Notes under the pieces: model-generated
Database searches by the model: none
The model's input: only the letters and a program-made list of their open reading frames with translations
What the model was told of the DNA's origin: nothing
Program-made: the position numbers and the translations under genes
Part shown: positions 6,555-11,186 of the stretch, in pieces
How positions within the stretch are numbered: the first letter of the stretch is position 1
How the letters are laid out: every line of letters starts with the position of its first letter
DNA from: Dehalococcoidales bacterium
GTDB taxonomy: Bacteria; Chloroflexota; Dehalococcoidia; Dehalococcoidales; RBG-16-60-22
Assembly: GCA_030628245.1 (NCBI GenBank)
Contig: DAOVRI010000047.1
Coordinates: 1 to 11,186 of the forward strand
Reading direction: 5' to 3'
DNA length: 11,186 bases

Positions 6555-6743
6555 TTATTGCTTTCTCTCTAAAACTGACCTCAATGGAATTTCAATCACG
6601 CAATAGGCATTGTCTCTTGCTGTGGCAAAATGACCTTCATGACGATGGGTTCGCTTTCTATACACTACAGAACTTATACTACGAGCTTCTATTGCAATCT
6701 TGTCGGCTCTTAACGCATCGCCCTTATTACGATACACTGGCAT
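6555..6743 (-). CDS. 62-aa basic protein, partner of the winged-helix regulator
   Basis: This short basic protein reads MPVYRNKGDALRADKIAIEA at the start and contains the cluster RKRTHRHEGHFATARDN (residues 29-45), with three histidines. It has no signal peptide and no membrane segment. Its ATG lies inside the upstream gene, overlapping it by 17 bp, with AAAGGAAA about 10 nt before the start, so translation is probably coupled. A terminator follows at once, making a self-contained two-gene unit. I do not recognise a characterised family. The arrangement (regulator first, tiny overlapping second gene, own promoter and terminator) would fit a toxin-antitoxin-like or other small accessory module, but nothing in the sequence shows a toxic activity. 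Confidence 0.6.
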   Translation of the reverse strand: MPVYRNKGDALRADKIAIEARSISSVVYRKRTHRHEGHFATARDNAYCVIEIPLRSVLERKQ

Positions 6744-7086
6744 CTACAGCTATTTCCTTTTCTTCCTCTAATTCGTTGCATATCTCAACAACTGTTTCAA
6801 GGCTTATCCCCAATTCTTGAACAATATCAGAATAATATAGCGTTCGTCCACTTGAAAAAAGCTGTTGAATTTCCTGTTTAGCTTCTTCTCTCGTTATATC
6901 CCTGAGCACAATTACTTTCTCCTCTGCAACCCTACTTTCAAGTTCCAATAACCTTTGCTTAACCTGCCTTAATTCATCCTGAAGTGATAAGTACTCTAAT
7001 ACAAACCTCGGCGGATATGGACTTATAGTTGTAATTCTTGGATATACTTTTACGGTTTCCCGTTTGTTGTTTAGAAGTTTAGCCAT
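6727..7086 (-). CDS. Coiled-coil plus winged-helix putative regulator
   Basis: The 119-aa protein has a short basic N-terminus, a heptad-like coiled coil at about residues 32-57 (LSLQDELRQVKQRLLELESR) and a C-terminal winged-helix-like region at 65-115, where SDIVQELGISLETVVEICNE looks like the helix-turn-helix. The coiled coil suggests a dimer. ATG 7086 is preceded by AGGGAAA. Its promoter carries 11-bp tandem repeats and a perfect 12-bp palindrome (7122-7165), which would suit autoregulation. The gene overlaps the next one by 17 bp. Base composition is visibly more AT-rich than the terminase or portal genes, suggesting separate acquisition. The DNA target and the ligand are unknown. Confidence 0.65.
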   Translation of the reverse strand: MAKLLNNKRETVKVYPRITTISPYPPRFVLEYLSLQDELRQVKQRLLELESRVAEEKVIVLRDITREEAKQEIQQLFSSGRTLYYSDIVQELGISLETVVEICNELEEEKEIAVDASVS

Positions 7087-7116
7087 TTCGTTTCCCTGAA
7101 CAATTCTGTACTATAT

Positions 7117-7145
7117 TGTATAACCCCTTGTCAACCCCTTGTCAA
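7117..7145 (-). promoter_or_regulatory. Promoter of the winged-helix operon
   Basis: Reading leftward, TTGACA (7145-7140), a 17-bp spacer and TATACA (7122-7117) form the best pair. TACAAT (7120-7115) at 19 bp is an alternative -10. A second TTGACA (7134-7129) lies inside the spacer because of the tandem repeat. Confidence 0.65.
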
Positions 7146-7151
7146 CCCCTT
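7122..7151. repeat. Tandem 11-bp repeats in the promoter (2.7 copies)
   Basis: AACCCCTTGTC occurs at 7122-7132 and 7133-7143, followed by a partial copy at 7144-7151. One repeat unit equals one helical turn, so bound proteins would stack on one face of the DNA. The repeat contains the -35 hexamer, which suits an operator. Confidence 0.75.
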
Positions 7152-7153
7152 TA

Positions 7154-7165
7154 ACTGACGTCAGT
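7154..7165. promoter_or_regulatory. Perfect 12-bp palindrome ACTGACGTCAGT, candidate operator
   Basis: The palindrome lies 8 bp upstream of the -35 of the leftward winged-helix promoter and about 95 bp before the rightward GIY-YIG promoter. Its symmetry suits a dimeric regulator such as the coiled-coil winged-helix protein encoded next to it. Confidence 0.5.
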
Positions 7166-7260
7166 AAGGTATTCCATGTTCCTCACCATATTTTGTGACA
7201 TTTTTATAAGGTCGTTAAAACATACCAGCACCCAATTTAAGTAAGGATTTCGTCCATATC

Positions 7261-7288
7261 TTGACATTACCTATTTCAGGAGTATACT
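7261..7288 (+). promoter_or_regulatory. Promoter of the mini GIY-YIG gene
   Basis: TTGACA (7261-7266), a 16-bp spacer and TATACT (7283-7288) make a near-consensus promoter. Transcription should start near 7295, directly before AGGGG (7296-7300) and ATG 7309, giving a very short leader. Confidence 0.7.
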
Positions 7289-7308
7289 CCATATTAGGGG
7301 CTGGAATT

Positions 7309-7506
7309 ATGAGTAGTAAGAGAGATACATTTAAGTACGAGTTTAAGATTGGCAATAAAATTGTGCATAGGGGTATTACTAACGACCTTGAACGGAGAGA
7401 GGGAGAACACCAGCAAAAGTGGTCAAAGGGTCATATAAAGCAAGTCGGGCACGCTGTGACCGAAGAATCAGCAAGAGACTGGGAAAAAGAGCAAGGCGTT
7501 AGCTAA
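7309..7506 (+). CDS. Mini GIY-YIG-like protein
   Basis: The 65-aa protein resembles the core of GIY-YIG nuclease domains. A strand pair FKIGNKIVHRGITNDLERRE (about residues 11-30) corresponds to the usual Y-x-G-x-T-x-x-L-x-R-R-x-x-x-H region, followed by EHQQKW and a terminal ARDWEKEQ helix that resembles the glutamate-bearing part. The canonical YIG is HRG here and no clear GIY precedes it, so catalysis is uncertain. I start it at ATG 7309 because upstream in-frame sequence is the promoter itself. It overlaps the stop of the opposing gene by 4 bp, tail to tail, with no terminator between. Free-standing GIY-YIG proteins near phage terminases are often homing-type or accessory nucleases; that role is inferred. 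Confidence 0.6.
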   Translation: MSSKRDTFKYEFKIGNKIVHRGITNDLERREGEHQQKWSKGHIKQVGHAVTEESARDWEKEQGVS

Positions 7507-7775
7507 TCTACTACCCGACATGACGTTCCGTCAAACTTGCCTGTTTCCCTCTCAAAATAGTATGTCCTACCATCAATGGATAATTTAGAATAGAGAGAAC
7601 TAACTTCAACTCCTACTGTTTGGTTTGTCAGCGCATCCTCATACTCAAATGGCTCAATTAATGCCAGTCCATCCCGTTCCCCTTCTATGGAACTTAATAT
7701 TTCCTCTCTCACTTCTTCCCATTTAACACTTTGGGGTGTTTTCCTTTTAAAGAACGAAACAATTACATTACTCAT
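7503..7775 (-). CDS. 90-aa protein of unknown function, last gene of the leftward operon
   Basis: It begins MSNVIVSFFKRKTPQSVKWE and ends with a beta-rich half (SLYSKLSIDGRTYYFERETG). There is no signal peptide and no membrane helix. I chose ATG 7775 over an in-frame upstream ATG because AGGGGG lies about 9 nt before it and it overlaps the stop of the preceding gene by 8 bp, a typical coupled arrangement. I recognise no family. The context (after the large terminase and a small membrane protein) suggests phage or island accessory cargo. Codon use is AT-richer than in the terminase gene. Confidence 0.6.
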   Translation of the reverse strand: MSNVIVSFFKRKTPQSVKWEEVREEILSSIEGERDGLALIEPFEYEDALTNQTVGVEVSSLYSKLSIDGRTYYFERETGKFDGTSCRVVD

Positions 7776-8094
7776 TAGTTTTCCCCCTTTTGATTCTGCG
7801 CTCAATTTCTTTTTGGTTTCTTGCCCCCCTAAGGGTTTCGTTCGCCCCATGAAGAACGCCCACACTGTCTCTGTTAGCCGATTGGTAACCCTTTATAGCC
7901 AAAAATAAAGTGGGTGCAATCAATACTTCAACTAGCCATATCAATCTTGATAAATAGCCACCCGCAACACCCAATATAATTCCAGCCAAGAGGAGACCAA
8001 TTATTAGTCGTTTAAAGAAGTGTATGGAGCCTTCGCTATTTTTAAAAGCTCTATTAACAATGCTTATAGATATGGAAATCATTTCAATAAACAT
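7768..8094 (-). CDS. Small membrane protein of unknown function
   Basis: The 108-aa protein has two adjacent hydrophobic segments at about residues 29-50 (RLIIGLLLAGIILGVAGGYL) and 52-68 (LIWLVEVLIAPTLFLAI), followed by a charged, basic C-terminal tail. This predicts a two-helix inner-membrane hairpin. It lies 76 bp after the large terminase and overlaps the next gene by 8 bp. An extended -10 TGTTATAAT overlaps the ATG at 8094. If that promoter is used, translation would begin at the second ATG (8082), giving 104 residues. Small two-helix membrane proteins in phages can be holins or superinfection-exclusion proteins; neither is shown here. Confidence 0.55.
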   Translation of the reverse strand: MFIEMISISISIVNRAFKNSEGSIHFFKRLIIGLLLAGIILGVAGGYLSRLIWLVEVLIAPTLFLAIKGYQSANRDSVGVLHGANETLRGARNQKEIERRIKRGKTNE

Positions 8095-8101
8095 TATAAC
8101 A
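8093..8101 (-). promoter_or_regulatory. Extended -10 element overlapping the start of the small membrane protein gene
   Basis: Reading leftward, TGT-TATAAT (8101-8093) is a perfect extended -10, the same nonamer as at 2223-2231. No good -35 lies 16-18 bp upstream. The last three bases of TATAATG include the annotated start codon. Confidence 0.35.
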
Positions 8102-8170
8102 TATACCCCCTATTTCAAATTGACCCACTACCGCAAATAGAACTACTACTCAAACTCTCCTCACCACCCC

Positions 8171-9580
8171 TCACTCCCTCTCTTCCCCCTTTGCAGTTTT
8201 AGGCTCATATAGCCGCGCCGCTTCCACCGTCAGCGCCAGGCTCATCAAGAAGTCGTCGTGGCCCTGCGCCGCGTCCACGTAGAAGTTCATCGTCTGGCTC
8301 GCCCGGTAATTACTCTTTGCCATTTCAATTTCCCGCCAGAATTTACAAAAATCCTCGGAGCCGTCACCTTTATACACCTTGAGCCGCCCCGCGTTGACCG
8401 CCGCCAGCAGGTTGAACCCCAGCTCGCTCTTGCTTTTCTGCGTGAACTTGAACGGCGTCACCCGCGGCCCGAGCGATTTTCTCAAAAACGATGCCACCGG
8501 CTCCCCTACTCCCGTTGCGTCCACGGCCACCCTCCGGCACCGCCACACCTTCCTGATTATGTCCGCCAGCCGCGCGTACAGCCCGGTATGCTTTACCCCC
8601 GTGAAGCAGTAATGCTCGACGATTCTAACGACCGGCTCTTTGACGATATCGTCGTTGGACGAAAAATCGAGTTCGCCGATGGTTACCACGGTGGAGTCAT
8701 GGCGAGGTTTGACCGATTTTGCGTAGTCGCCTTCGATTTCCTCCGCTTCTCCCGCGAGGTCGATTCCCGCCACGTACACCTTCCCCGGCTCCCCGTGTCG
8801 CTTCCGCGAGTGTTCTCCCTGCATCTGCGCCCGCTGCTGTTCGCTGAGAAATCCTCCCCCGCCGCGTATCGGCAATAGCCGGTACTGCGTCAGGAACAGC
8901 GGGTGGTTCTCCCCCAATCGTTCTCTCTCCGACTCCACATAAGCATAGTAGTCCGGGACGTATTTAGCCACCTCCTCCCAGTCGTAGCGGAAGTGCCGCT
9001 TCACGCCGTCCTTGCGCTCCCGTTCCAGGTTCGCCTGCTTGACCTCCTCGAGCAGCGTGCTGTCGTCCCAGGTCGTGCCGTAGTGCACGGTCGTAGTATT
9101 GTTCGTCGAACACATCGGACGAAAATCCTTGCTGTACTTTTCCTTGCCGACGTCCTGCGATTCGTCGATTTCCATGAGCAAATGGGCCGTGTTGCCGACC
9201 ACATTGGCCGTTTCTTCCGCCGAGAGGAATACCGCCCGGGCGTCACCGAGCCTTACGATATACCCGAGTTCCGATTTCCATATCCTTCTGAATCCGGCGT
9301 CGTTGAGCCTGTCCTTCAGTCGCCGCATCGATATCGCCGCCTGCGGCTTGAATGTCGGCGAGCATTTTATTAAGTTCTTTGACTCCCCCATGTTGAGGGT
9401 CAGCAGGAGCAGTTCCAGCTGTGCCGAGAGCTCGTTCTTGCCCCCCTGCCGCGCGATTTCCACCGAGAAGGTAAAACCCTTCCCCCCGAACACGCTGTCC
9501 AGCACCGCCGCCGCTACCTCCCGCTGGTACGGCCGCAGCCTGCTTATCGACGTATCTGCATCCACTCTTTCACCCCCCAT
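8171..9580 (-). CDS. terL: Phage terminase large subunit (ATPase and nuclease)
   Basis: This 469-aa protein drives DNA packaging. The N-terminal ATPase has a variant P-loop in EIARQGGKNE (K48) and a Walker B motif LLMEIDE (134-140) with the catalytic glutamate. The C-terminal RNase H-fold nuclease shows acidic residues in VAGIDLAGE (near 273), VAVDATGVGE (near 353) and GHDDFLMSLAL (near 441). The size matches the family. The frame stays open upstream to 9679, but that part crosses a palindromic repeat and does not look protein-coding, so I use ATG 9580; GTG 9565, with GGGGGGTG before it, is a possible alternative. A small-terminase-like gene lies upstream, but the portal gene is not next to it as is usual. 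Confidence 0.9.
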   Translation of the reverse strand: MGGERVDADTSISRLRPYQREVAAAVLDSVFGGKGFTFSVEIARQGGKNELSAQLELLLLTLNMGESKNLIKCSPTFKPQAAISMRRLKDRLNDAGFRRIWKSELGYIVRLGDARAVFLSAEETANVVGNTAHLLMEIDESQDVGKEKYSKDFRPMCSTNNTTTVHYGTTWDDSTLLEEVKQANLERERKDGVKRHFRYDWEEVAKYVPDYYAYVESERERLGENHPLFLTQYRLLPIRGGGGFLSEQQRAQMQGEHSRKRHGEPGKVYVAGIDLAGEAEEIEGDYAKSVKPRHDSTVVTIGELDFSSNDDIVKEPVVRIVEHYCFTGVKHTGLYARLADIIRKVWRCRRVAVDATGVGEPVASFLRKSLGPRVTPFKFTQKSKSELGFNLLAAVNAGRLKVYKGDGSEDFCKFWREIEMAKSNYRASQTMNFYVDAAQGHDDFLMSLALTVEAARLYEPKTAKGEERE

Positions 9581-9591
9581 ATTATCTATTC

Positions 9592-9673
9592 CCACCCTGC
9601 TTGCCCGTCGTAGCTCTCGCCTGCCAAAGCTCAGGAGGAGCGGCGAGCAGGTTAGCGAAGGCAAGCCACCCTG
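9592..9673. mobile_element. 66-bp palindromic insert with 8-bp flanking direct repeats (MITE/REP-like)
   Basis: CCACCCTG occurs at 9592-9599 and again at 9666-9673. The 66 bp between them begin CTTGCC (9600-9605) and end GGCAAG (9660-9665), a perfect 6-bp inverted terminal repeat, and the interior is partly palindromic (for example CTCGCC against GGCGAG). Direct repeats outside inverted repeats are the hallmark of a transposed element. It fills most of the gap between the two terminase genes. Confidence 0.5.
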
Positions 9674-9682
9674 TATCATTCT

Positions 9683-9695
9683 CGGCTTATCCCGT
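9683..9695. repeat. Dispersed 13-mer CGGCTTATCCCGT (copy 2)
   Basis: It is identical to 6425-6437 and is likewise followed by AAGTT and a CTCCCCT plus C-run tract. It lies 10 bp from the palindromic insert at 9592-9673. Confidence 0.5.
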
Positions 9696-9723
9696 AAGTT
9701 TTTACTCCCCTCACCCCCTGCTA

Positions 9724-10086
9724 CTATTTACTGAGAACACTCGCCCCTATATTTATCCCCAGCGGCAGCGCCACGTCCCTCAAAACGTTCCCTATCGCCT
9801 CCCGCAGCCCCTTCCGCTGCGACCCGGTGATGTTGTACCGCGTCTTCACCAAACCCGCCAGGGTGTTCGTCGCCTGCATGATGAGCTTGATATTCTCCGA
9901 GTCCTTCTCCAGCACCGACTTTATTTTCACCCGCAATAAAGCAATCTCGTCATCGATGCCATTAACATCAGCCGCAAGCTCAAAATCAAGCTTTTCAGCT
10001 TCATCCAGAACTCTGGAATAAAAATTTTGTTTTTTATCGCTTTGGCTTCGTTTTGAGGTACTTTTTCTGCCTGTTCTTTCCGGCAT
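9724..10086 (-). CDS. Small-terminase-like DNA-binding packaging protein (by position)
   Basis: The 120-aa protein has a very basic, disordered-looking N-terminus (TGRKSTSKRSQSDKKQ) and then a mostly helical body (about residues 22-85, FYSRVLDEAEKLDFELAADV and DDEIALLRVKIKSVLEK). A hydrophobic C-terminal segment contains LPLGINIGASVL. ATG 10086 has AAGGAG (10093-10098) 6 nt upstream; a TTG at 10089 is less likely. It is the first full-size gene upstream of the large terminase, the usual place of the small subunit, which recognises phage DNA and regulates the ATPase. The basic tail plus helical oligomerisation region would fit, but I see no clear HTH, so the name rests mainly on context. Confidence 0.6.
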   Translation of the reverse strand: MPERTGRKSTSKRSQSDKKQNFYSRVLDEAEKLDFELAADVNGIDDEIALLRVKIKSVLEKDSENIKLIMQATNTLAGLVKTRYNITGSQRKGLREAIGNVLRDVALPLGINIGASVLSK

Positions 10087-10186
10087 CAAGCTCTCCTTTG
10101 TTCAGTGCTCTGACAGTAGCCAGGACAATAGTGTGAGCCGCCAGGTCCCACCTCTCGTTTTTCACAGCTAACCTTAATAGGCTCAT
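10034..10186 (-). CDS. 50-aa ORF at the head of the packaging operon
   Basis: ATG 10186 has a perfect AGGAGG (10191-10196) 4 nt upstream and opens a 50-codon frame beginning MSLLRLAVKNERWDLAAHTI and ending in a lysine-rich tail (KKYLKTKPKR). It ends inside the small-terminase-like gene, overlapping it by 53 bp in another frame, and carries that gene's ribosome-binding site within its own coding sequence. The N-terminal 30 residues look like an amphipathic helix pair. It should be translated first from the operon. No function can be assigned. Confidence 0.6.
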   Translation of the reverse strand: MSLLRLAVKNERWDLAAHTIVLATVRALNKGELDAGKNRQKKYLKTKPKR

Positions 10187-10216
10187 ATTCCCTCCTATCC
10201 CAAAAACCTACCGATA

Positions 10217-10245
10217 ATATTAGCACATACGTTCTTTATTAACTA
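10217..10245 (-). promoter_or_regulatory. Promoter of the terminase operon
   Basis: Reading leftward, TAATAT (10222-10217) has TG one base upstream, making an extended -10. The hexamer 17 bp further up (TAGTTA, 10245-10240) is a poor -35. The arrangement matches the portal-operon promoter at 2143-2171, including the LexA-like site against the -10. Confidence 0.5.
10222..10235. promoter_or_regulatory. LexA/SOS-box-like operator (site 2)
   Basis: AGCACATACGTTCT matches site 1 (2148-2161) at 12 of 14 positions and has the same GCAC-N4-GTTC half-sites. As at site 1, its first base is the outermost base of the -10 hexamer. Confidence 0.55.
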
Positions 10246-10276
10246 CGGTTTTTTGTCATTATTTTTCAAGGCGGTT

Positions 10277-10285
10277 TGATATTAT
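10277..10285 (+). promoter_or_regulatory. Extended -10 promoter of the zinc-ribbon/RNase H genes
   Basis: TGA-TATTAT (10277-10285) is an extended -10 about 37 bp before ATG 10322. No convincing -35 was found; TTGTCA (10253-10258) is 21 bp away. TATACT at 10283-10288 is an alternative. Confidence 0.35.
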
Positions 10286-10321
10286 ACTGCCCGCGTTATA
10301 GAATAGGCAGCAGGAATAAGA

Positions 10322-11017
10322 ATGGCTATTACCAGACAACTCTACCAGCTACAGGAACTCGACTTGGAGATTGAGCAGGAAGAACAGTCCCTCAGCCAGA
10401 AAATCGGTCAGCTTGGGAACAGGGACGTGCTGGACAGCGCGCAAAGCCATCTCGACTCCGAACAAAAGTGCCTGAATGAGCTAAGGCACCAGCACCGTGA
10501 TGCTGAAGCTGAAGTCGACGACCTGCTGAGTAAAATCTCCGCTGCCGAAGAGCAGCTCTATGGCGGCAAGATAAACAATCCCAAGGAGCTGTCCGGCCTC
10601 CAGCACGAGGTAGCGACGATGAAGACTAAGAGCGACCAACTGGAGAACAAAGCTCTGGAAATAATCGACCGGGTAGAAGCCGCCGAAGCAGCCGTAGCCA
10701 CCGCCACCAGCGATTACACGAAACTGGAAGATGAATGGCAGCGCCAGCAAAAGCAGCTGGGCGACGAGATAGAACAACTCAAGACCAGCCTGGCCGACCT
10801 CAAGGAGAAACGTCAGCAGCTGGCCGGGCAGATTGACTCCCCTACCATCGAGCTCTATGAAAGAATCAGGCAGCAAAAGAAGCCGGCCGTCGCCAAGGTA
10901 GAACAGGGTATCTGCCGTGCCTGCCGTATATCACTTTCGGCCAGTGCGCTCCAGAAGGCCCGAAGCGGTCAGCCTGTACAGTGCGGCACCTGCGGAAGAA
11001 TCCTGTATATTTCCTGA
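10322..11017 (+). CDS. Coiled-coil protein with C4-type zinc ribbon
   Basis: The 231-aa protein is a long antiparallel coiled coil (about residues 5-175, rich in Glu, Gln and Leu heptads) ending in a zinc ribbon with CRAC (C198, C201) and CGTC (C221, C224). This is the architecture and size of the zf-RING_7 family (CT398/HP0958-like). The loop YGGKINNPKELSGLQHEV (about 80-97) is the family's conserved hairpin. Members in other bacteria bind protein or RNA partners (flagellar or secretion factors, for example), but the role of this branch is not established. ATG 10322 has AGGA 7-8 nt upstream. The RNase HI-like gene follows after 8 bp, so the two form an operon. Composition and context mark it as chromosomal, next to the phage region. 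Confidence 0.9.
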   Translation: MAITRQLYQLQELDLEIEQEEQSLSQKIGQLGNRDVLDSAQSHLDSEQKCLNELRHQHRDAEAEVDDLLSKISAAEEQLYGGKINNPKELSGLQHEVATMKTKSDQLENKALEIIDRVEAAEAAVATATSDYTKLEDEWQRQQKQLGDEIEQLKTSLADLKEKRQQLAGQIDSPTIELYERIRQQKKPAVAKVEQGICRACRISLSASALQKARSGQPVQCGTCGRILYIS

Positions 11018-11025
11018 AGGATAGA

Positions 11026-11186
11026 TTGAACGCAAAGAAAGTCATAATATATACTGATGGTGCCTCCCGGGGTAATCCCGGCCCGGCGGCTATCGGTGCT
11101 ACCATCAAGGACGAAACAGGCAACCTTATCGCACACGTTTCCCGCCGCATCGGCGTCACCACCAACAACCAGGCGGAATACCGCGC
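11026..11186 (+). CDS. rnhA: RNase HI-family protein (partial, N-terminal 53 residues)
   Basis: Starting at TTG 11026, with GAAGGA just upstream and 8 bp after the previous stop, the frame contains VIIYTDGASRGNPGPAAIG and then GVTTNNQAEYR. These are two signatures of RNase HI-like domains: the first catalytic aspartate in YTDG and the catalytic glutamate in NNQAEY. The enzyme cleaves RNA in RNA-DNA hybrids; the remaining catalytic aspartates lie beyond the right edge. The R-G-N-P-G-P form is typical of the stand-alone RNase HI/RVT_3-like proteins often found beside zinc-ribbon proteins. No in-frame ATG lies between the upstream stop and the conserved core, which supports the TTG start. Confidence 0.85.
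   Translation, partial: MNAKKVIIYTDGASRGNPGPAAIGATIKDETGNLIAHVSRRIGVTTNNQAEYR

Noticed and set aside
7261..7308. TTG at 7261 as the start of the GIY-YIG-like gene
   Set aside because: That TTG is the first half of a TTGACA -35 box with TATACT 16 bp downstream; the protein start must lie after the promoter.
8258..8878. A 206-codon open frame on the + strand
   Set aside because: It lies wholly antisense to the large terminase, has no ribosome-binding site and encodes a His/Arg/Pro-rich sequence typical of a GC-rich shadow frame.
9581..9679. A 33-residue N-terminal extension of the large terminase
   Set aside because: It runs through the palindromic insert and its flanking repeats, the residues do not resemble a terminase N-terminus, and the conserved part begins after the ATG at 9580.
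10187..10321. A tRNA or attachment site at the phage/chromosome junction
   Set aside because: No cloverleaf-like sequence or repeat matching elsewhere in the window was found; the gap holds divergent promoters and the LexA-like site.

Overview
The window looks like the junction between a prophage (or phage-derived island) and chromosomal housekeeping genes of a moderately GC-rich bacterium. The right edge holds a C4 zinc-ribbon coiled-coil protein followed by an RNase HI-family protein. That pair, together with the IPT/TIG plus FN3-like surface proteins carrying a single C-terminal membrane anchor, suggests Chloroflexota, probably the Dehalococcoidia. This is an inference from protein character and could not be checked by search.

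Layout, right to left. At 10322-11186 (+) are the two housekeeping genes. At 10186-8171 (-) a phage DNA-packaging operon reads leftward: a 50-aa nested ORF, a small-terminase-like protein, and the large terminase. At 8094-7503 (-) are two overlapping small genes of unknown function, tail to tail with a mini GIY-YIG gene on the + strand (7309-7506). At 7086-6555 (-) is a compact two-gene unit, a coiled-coil/winged-helix regulator plus a 62-aa basic protein. It has its own repeat-rich promoter and its own Rho-independent terminator. At 2272-6234 (+) an excisionase-like HTH protein is followed by two paralogous secreted, membrane-anchored TIG/FN3 proteins. This block starts at a perfect-consensus promoter and ends at a strong terminator. 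At 2115-1 (-) phage head genes resume: a Cys-rich HTH protein, an SPP1 gp6-like portal, and a coiled-coil scaffold-like protein that runs off the left edge.

Terminase and portal genes are usually adjacent. Here about 6 kb of independently transcribed genes, much of it on the opposite strand, lies between them. Each half of the split phage module has its own leftward promoter. The two promoters carry near-identical 14-bp LexA/SOS-like sites (AGCACATTTGTTCT and AGCACATACGTTCT), placed identically against the -10 box. The two halves are therefore probably induced together, while the surface-protein cargo is transcribed separately and perhaps constitutively, as prophage morons are.

Smaller points of interest are a hairpin that could mask the Shine-Dalgarno sequence of the first surface protein, a 66-bp palindromic insert with 8-bp flanking direct repeats in front of the large terminase, and dispersed extragenic repeats.
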